Source of the DNA: Oxytricha trifallax
Taxonomy: Eukaryota > Ciliophora > Spirotrichea > Sporadotrichida > Oxytrichidae
Direction of reading: 5' to 3'
Length of the DNA: 64,000 nt
Assembly (NCBI GenBank): GCA_000711775.1
Contig: ARYC01001081.1
Span: forward strand, 38,147-102,146
The notes beneath the pieces were generated by a model that was not told where the DNA came from, did not search any database, and saw only the letters and a list, made by a program, of their open reading frames with translations. Of this stretch, positions 59,353 to 64,000 are shown piece by piece (within the stretch, counting starts at the first letter, position 1; every line of letters begins with the position of its first letter). The translations under genes and the position numbers were made by a program.

Positions 59353-59492
59353 TGTCTTATTGGCAATTAAGAAAACAAAATCAGCTATAGAAAGAGCAGG
59401 CAGCTCAGAGACTCGATTGCTTCTTGTCTGTAGTCTACCTCTTTCCAAATTGTTTAGATCCCCAAGATATGTCACTCATCTAATAAATTTGA
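59353..59492 (+). CDS. Small ORF, unrecognised
   Basis: A 46-codon frame (MSYWQLRKQNQLQKEQ, then a hydrophobic half) opens 110 bp from the PIG-V-like start and ends at TGA 59490-59492. It could be a small gene, or a 5' exon or leader of the next gene. No family is recognised. Confidence 0.3.
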
Positions 59493-59542
59493 GATATTCG
59501 TATTTAAATAATTGATCCCAATTTACAAAATATAATAAAATC

Positions 59543-59884
59543 ATGAATAAGCGAGAAAAAGAATTAACAAGCATTTATACCTATGCAGGAAGAGGTTTCT
59601 TCGCAAGTTATCTGATTGGTTTGACAGGCTTTTACATTTTTAGAGGAAAAGGAACCCCATATTTTAGAAATGTTATGAAGCATGCTGTACTTTGTGTTGG
59701 AGGAACATTCGCATTTGGTTTGGGAGCGGAGAGACTAGCCAGCGAATTTTATTACAATAAACTTCTAATATAACTTAGTGACAAGTATAATTTTACTCCC
59801 GAAGAGGTTCTAGATCTACAAAGAAATCTCAATCAATACTATATTAGGAAGGATAGAGAAGCAGATATACAAAAATCAGCATGA
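59543..59884 (+). CDS. Small membrane protein, 113 residues, unrecognised
   Basis: ATG 59543 (MNKREKELTSIYTYAGRG) to TGA 59882-59884; one TAA is read as Gln near 59772. Two hydrophobic segments (FFASYLIGLTGFYIF and HAVLCVGGTFAFGLG) are followed by a soluble tail with DKYNFTPEEVLDLQRNLNQ. Size and layout would fit a small organelle-membrane subunit, but I do not recognise the family. It converges on the CHMP7-like gene with 105 bp between stops. Confidence 0.65.
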
Positions 59885-59989
59885 GACAAAGAGAGTATTG
59901 TCAAGTTATAGGGCTATTTAAACATATTAATATTAATTTACAATTAATCTATTAAGTCTACTCATTCATTTTACGTTTCTATCTCTGAA

Positions 59990-61818
59990 TCAATTATAGA
60001 GCATTTGTCTATTATTGCTTGATTACTGTTCATATGACTTTTGCTCTTCATTTTGATCCTATCTGCCACTAACTTTAGTACTGACACTTTACATGTCATC
60101 ATCATTGCTTATTTGTAAACCTTCTAGCTCTTCTTAAAGTTTTCTTAATTGTTAGTCTAAGTCTTCTTCTTATACAGGTCTCTGCTTGATAGTTGGCAAG
60201 GGTTAATTTTGAACATTGATTTTATCAAATCCTTCTTGCGCGGCTTAAGCTTCAAGCTAATCTAACTCCTGTTGCAGCTCAAATTCTTCTTCCTTGCTAA
60301 TAGCTTTCTCTTTGAATAAACTTTAAGTGTCTTTCTGCTGCTATTGCAAATCTTCCATCTTGTCAAATAAGTCTTCATATTGGTCGAGATCCCTAAAATT
60401 AAACTTATGATTTTACTAAATATTTTACTTTGTTAGAGTTTTGCCGGTTTGCTCAGCCAAATTCAAAGCATCATATATAACACTTTGACTTGAAAGTTCT
60501 TCGATATTCATCAATTACGTTTCAAGCATATGTTTTTGAGTGGTAAGTCTCTCCCAAAAACTTTCAAGCTTTTTCTTCTAAGCCAATAGTTAAATACCAT
60601 TTCTTTAGCTCTTCATCTTTATGGCTCTTGCTATATCTTCGGTAAGATTCTGTATTTTAACTTTAATGCGATCAATGCTCTCCTCTATTTATTTTATGTT
60701 CTATTCAAGTACAAATGTAGCTTTCTCCTTCTCGCTAATGATTGGAGCTTAATTTTATTCATAATGCCCTAACTTGATCATGTTCACTTTATAGCCAGAT
60801 GTTTGAACTTCTTCCACACTCATCTTGTCGGAATGCTTCAAATGTGAAAACATAATATCGATATCTAGATCTTTCACCTTTATATTGGAAAGCTAAATCC
60901 TTAGCTCTCTTTCACTCATGATTTGATTGTCTCTTCGATCTTTCCAAAAGTTCAAAAGTTTGTTACATTGTTAATTTAATAACTCTATGTTCACAATTTC
61001 ATCATCATCTGTTGTCTAAAATAAGCAGGAGTTAGATATAGACTAATTATTTTACCTCAAGTTGGTTATTTGATTAGTCTGATGAACCAAATATAAATAT
61101 AAAGTAATATATACTACACTTTATATAAACTTAGTTATATATAGCCAAAGGTATTACTGTAAATTTTGGATGATATCCATGACCCCAAACTCTACGACTA
61201 CTAATTGCTGTAAAATTAGCCACTAATGATTTGATCTCTTTTCGCAAATGCCTTTCTCCTAACAAGTTCTGTCTAAAAAGATTTTTCATCAGATATTTGA
61301 TTTATATACAATATTATAGAGTTGTGATTTATCCTTAAAAAACTTAAATAATAAAAGGCATTGATTATTAAAGAGCAAACAACAATTGATCTACTAATTT
61401 AGTCTTTTTGTTTAATAAACATAAGATTATTGCTCTCACAATAATGTTTGATAATCCAGTAGGTTTTCTATCATGCAGTATAAATGCTTTAATTAAATCA
61501 GCTTTCTTAAAACTTAAACTCTTTGCAACATATCGATAGAATTCAGTCAGTGCATCTCTCCAAAATAGCACTGCATATTCTTCTTCTCTAATCAATAAAT
61601 ATTACTTTGTGTATGATTGTTTTGTAAGAAATGTAGTTTTATCAATTTAAAAAGTAAAAAATCATTAATTACTCTTGGAAATCATAAGAGAGGTAGTATG
61701 AATGCAGAGACTGCTCATTTTCAAATTCTCTTTTCTGAGCAATAAACTCCTGAAACCCTGATATAAAATAGTATATAAATGTGTGCAATAGAATACTTTT
61801 CTTCGCTTCAAAATCCAT
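59990..61818 (-). CDS. ESCRT-III protein, CHMP7-like
   Basis: The C-terminal half has the Snf7/CHMP7 pattern: SEKEKATFVLEQNIKQIEES (about 60750-60690), LTEDIARAIKMKSQ, NGIQLLAQKKKLESFWERL and MLETQLMNIEELSSQ (to about 60500), then a long acidic coiled-coil tail (FDKMEDLQQQQKDTQS) ending at TGA 59990-59992. The N-terminal blocks (MDFEAKKSILLHTFIYYFIS from ATG 61816-61818; EEEYAVLFWRDALTEF near 61590; LIKAFILHDRKPTGLSN near 61490) fit the N-terminal region of CHMP7 less clearly. Gaps of 30-100 bp with intron-like ends separate the blocks. CHMP7 recruits ESCRT-III to the nuclear envelope and endosomes. Confidence 0.65.
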
Positions 61819-61904
61819 GAAAGTTATTAGAGTAAATTTATAATTAAATTTAAATTTGTAATTATTAATATTATAACTATATTTTACAAATACAATTACT
61901 TAAA

Positions 61905-62905
61905 ATGAAGAATTAGAAATTTGAAGATGAGCCAGGCTATGACTCACCATCCACTTCAAAATAAGAAATTCCAACACCTTAAGATATTATAACTATTAAA
62001 ATTAAGAAATCTGATAATTAGATAGTCAAGCTATAATTTATTGTGTAGTATTTATAAGAAATTTATCTTTAATGAGTAAACTAGTCTATATTTTTTGAAT
62101 TTTAATAATATTTTTATATCAATAAACTTGAAAGTTGATTTTGTGATTGACATAAAAGATAGAGTGTTCTAAAAAGAAAGAGATGAGGGAAAAAATATAA
62201 GGTTAATCTATTAAGGAAAAATTCTGCAAGATCAAGACTCAGTATCACAGTATAGTAAGTTACTTTAATTAAGTTAATACTTTTAACTAAACTTCTTCTC
62301 TTATAGATATAAAGGACGGGGCATTTATACATGCTTTTATCACATAAGCCCCAGTGTAATAACTTTCAGAGACTCAAGGGGACTCTAACAATTAGTCTCT
62401 GGCAAATGACCCTGAGGAGAGATTAGGGTTCGATCGCTTATTAGCAAATAATGCCTATTCAGAAATAGAAGTGCATGCTATTAGACTATAATTTCACTCA
62501 ATTATGATGCGCAGTGGAATAGAAAAGACTAATGAGACTAGTGAAAGTTTATTGGAAAACGAAGAGAAATGGCTCAATAAGCAATTAAACATGAACAAGC
62601 ATTCAAATAAATCAATTGAAGAATTGAGGCTTATGTCAACTGTGCTGAGCTAAAGAAATGACTTAGTCCTACCAAGATATCATTAAATACCTTAAAACGT
62701 TGAATAAGAAGGGAATAAGAAAGACTTTGCGAAAGGATTCATTATTGGAATGATTTTAACAGCAGCTCTATTTCTTTTCTATCTCATATTTGATAGTAGA
62801 GTAGAGAATGTAAAATAAATGAGCAAAATGCACAAACATGGAATATATGCTGGGGCTTTTTTCAACTTTACTTTAATTTACCTTGTAATGACAGTTTATT
62901 ATTGA
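61905..62905 (+). CDS. Ubiquitin-like-domain membrane protein, Dsc3/TMUB-like
   Basis: ATG 61905 to TGA 62903-62905. A ubiquitin-like fold is indicated by IRLIYQGKILQDQDSV (about 62192-62240), and after a 52-nt intron (62255-62306) the frame continues NIKDGAFIHAFI. Then LGFDRLLANNAYSEIEVHAI resembles the conserved block after the UBL in Dsc3. Two membrane segments end the protein (GFIIGMILTAALFLFYLIF and AGAFFNFTLIYLVMTVYY). A first intron lies somewhere in 62035-62130. Dsc3/TMUB proteins work in ER/Golgi ubiquitin-ligase complexes. It starts 86 bp from the CHMP7-like gene, divergently. Confidence 0.65.
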
Positions 62906-62974
62906 AATATGCAAAATAATAGAATTCTTCTTTAATTATTGTCAACACAAATAAAATAAAGCAATAAGTTAAAA

Positions 62975-63795
62975 TCAATAATTTTCTGAGCGTTTCTATA
63001 GTTTTCCTTCACTATCCCAATATTCAATCCAATGTTACTTTGGCTGTAAATTTGAATCAAAAGTATGTCCCCAATTTTCACCTCTTCTATAACCTGAGTT
63101 CAAATCTACAGCCCATTTATCTGCCCATTTTTCTTTCTTCTCATTATTGTTTATTTCTCCCCACTGCTCATTCCACTCTTCAAAAGCATTCTTACCCCAT
63201 TTTTCGACTTTATGTTCCTCTAACAAATTATCATCTTTTCTTTTTTCGTACCATTCTTCTTTCCATTGTTCATTAGTGAAAAAGTTTTAGCCCTCTTTAT
63301 AGGCCCATTTGGTTTAATTTTACTCACCCCATTCCTCCTTCCAAAAGCCTAGATTGTTTTTCCCTGTATTTGAAATTTTCTCAAAATTCTAATTAAAATC
63401 TAAGATCTTTTTGTTTTCCCATTCATCTTTGAGTCCTAAATAGTTCTTGCCTTTCTAAGTTTCAATCTTTCTATTCTGAGAAACATCTTCAGCAATACCT
63501 GTGGTATATTCGCATTCAACTAAATCCCCCCTTTTTACTAGAGTAAAGTATTCTGTATTTTTATGACCAAAACCATCATCCAAATACTTTTTAACTTTGA
63601 TCTCCCCATTTTAAAATTCTCTCCATTCTTCATCATAGAAATACTCCCTATTATTTTTAAAAATCTTTTAACCTTCAGTATTTACTCCATTTTTTTCACT
63701 TGTAATTTAGTAAGTAATTTTTTAGTCCCATGAATTTTCCCAATAATTATCATGCTTTTGCAACTTCTCTTACCATATTTGACTTTTCAAGTAAT
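62975..63795 (-). CDS. Tryptophan-rich repeat protein, 5' part cut by a TBE
   Basis: An open - strand frame with TAA/TAG as Gln runs from the TBE at 63796 to TGA 62975-62977. The product is built of W-x(3-5)-W repeats with Glu/Lys/Asn: EEWGEQNQTKWAYKEGQNFF, EQWKEEWYEKRKDDN, VEKWGKNAFEEWNEQWGE, KEKWADKWAVDLNSG, GYRRGENWGHTFDS. No membrane segment or enzyme motif is seen. I do not recognise the family. Since coding runs right up to the terminal repeat of the TBE, the TBE sits within the gene or at an MDS edge. Confidence 0.6.
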
Positions 63796-64000
63796 CAAAA
63801 CCCCAAAACCCCTTAATGAGGTTTATAAGTGCTTTGATTTGTAGGGAATTTGTTAGGGGTTGGGGTTATTAATTAAATGCGAGACTAAAATTACAAGCTT
63901 TTGGGGTCTATTTATGATGAAGAGTATATACATTTAGTGTTTAAACTGCGTTATGGATGTGATCTGTATAGTGAATAACTCAAACCAGTACTGAAATATA
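63796..64000. mobile_element. TBE E, start only
   Basis: CAAAACCCCAAAACCCCTTA at 63796 follows AAT; the terminal repeat is of the TBE A/C type. The transposase starts at once inside it. The rest of the element lies beyond the window. Confidence 0.9.
63877..64000 (+). CDS. TBE E 42-kDa transposase, first 41 codons
   Basis: ATG 63877 begins MRDQNYKLLGSIYDEEYIHL and FKLRYGCDLYSEQLKPVL follows, as in TBE A. It is cut by the window end. Confidence 0.85.

Noticed and set aside
1-64000. tRNA, rRNA, CRISPR arrays, bacterial operons, riboswitches
   Set aside because: No cloverleaf-like gene, no rRNA core sequence, no regularly spaced short repeats and no Shine-Dalgarno-led gene rows were seen; the genetic code and introns are ciliate.

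Overview
The window reads as germline (micronuclear) DNA of a spirotrich ciliate of the Oxytricha/Stylonychia type. Three things show this. Every convincing protein reads through TAA and TAG as glutamine and stops only at TGA. Introns are tiny (about 26-50 nt, GT..AG). Five or more transposons carry C4A4 telomere-like ends, the hallmark of TBE (telomere-bearing element) transposons. Old genes in the AT-rich half are broken into short coding blocks separated by AT-rich spacers, as expected for MDS/IES structure. I place it nearest Oxytricha (Sterkiella), by inference only.

Layout. 1-923 is the end of a TBE. 926-21605 and about 37055-50230 are two copies of one segmental duplication. Each holds a fragmented cyclin gene on the + strand, a fragmented multi-pass membrane protein gene on the - strand, an old TBE relic, a ~665-bp foldback and MITEs. 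The copies differ by clean TA-flanked insertions. Copy 1 gained a GC-rich-ended element (9683-11133), a 4.0-kb three-gene transposon (11223-15224), a 414-bp MITE (17871-18284) and a 2.4-kb element with a Rep-like helicase pseudogene (19109-21544). Copy 2 gained a 502-bp element (40430-40931) and carries an inverted-repeat block (41971-42383). Between the copies, 21606-36104 is a nest of TBEs: A, B interrupted by C, an inverted partial copy A', and D interrupted by A'.

50388-63795 is a compact ordinary gene block: a TauD-dioxygenase/aldo-keto-reductase fusion, a Sac/Fig4-like phosphoinositide phosphatase, a PIG-V-like GPI mannosyltransferase, a small membrane protein, a CHMP7-like ESCRT-III protein, a Dsc3/TMUB-like ubiquitin-domain membrane protein, and a tryptophan-rich repeat protein cut by a TBE that runs off the window end (63796-64000).

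The most interesting object is the 4.0-kb element at 11223-15224. It has no telomere repeats at its ends and a TA target, yet it carries the whole TBE gene set in the same relative order and orientation: a DDE transposase, a homologue of the TBE 22-kDa protein with an intron at the same position and phase, and a zinc-finger/kinase-like protein whose kinase part has lost the HRD and DFN motifs. It looks like a distant sister of TBEs. Each TBE-like lineage here also has its own repeated short motif between the divergent 22-kDa and zinc-finger genes. No tRNA, rRNA, CRISPR or bacterial-type feature was seen.
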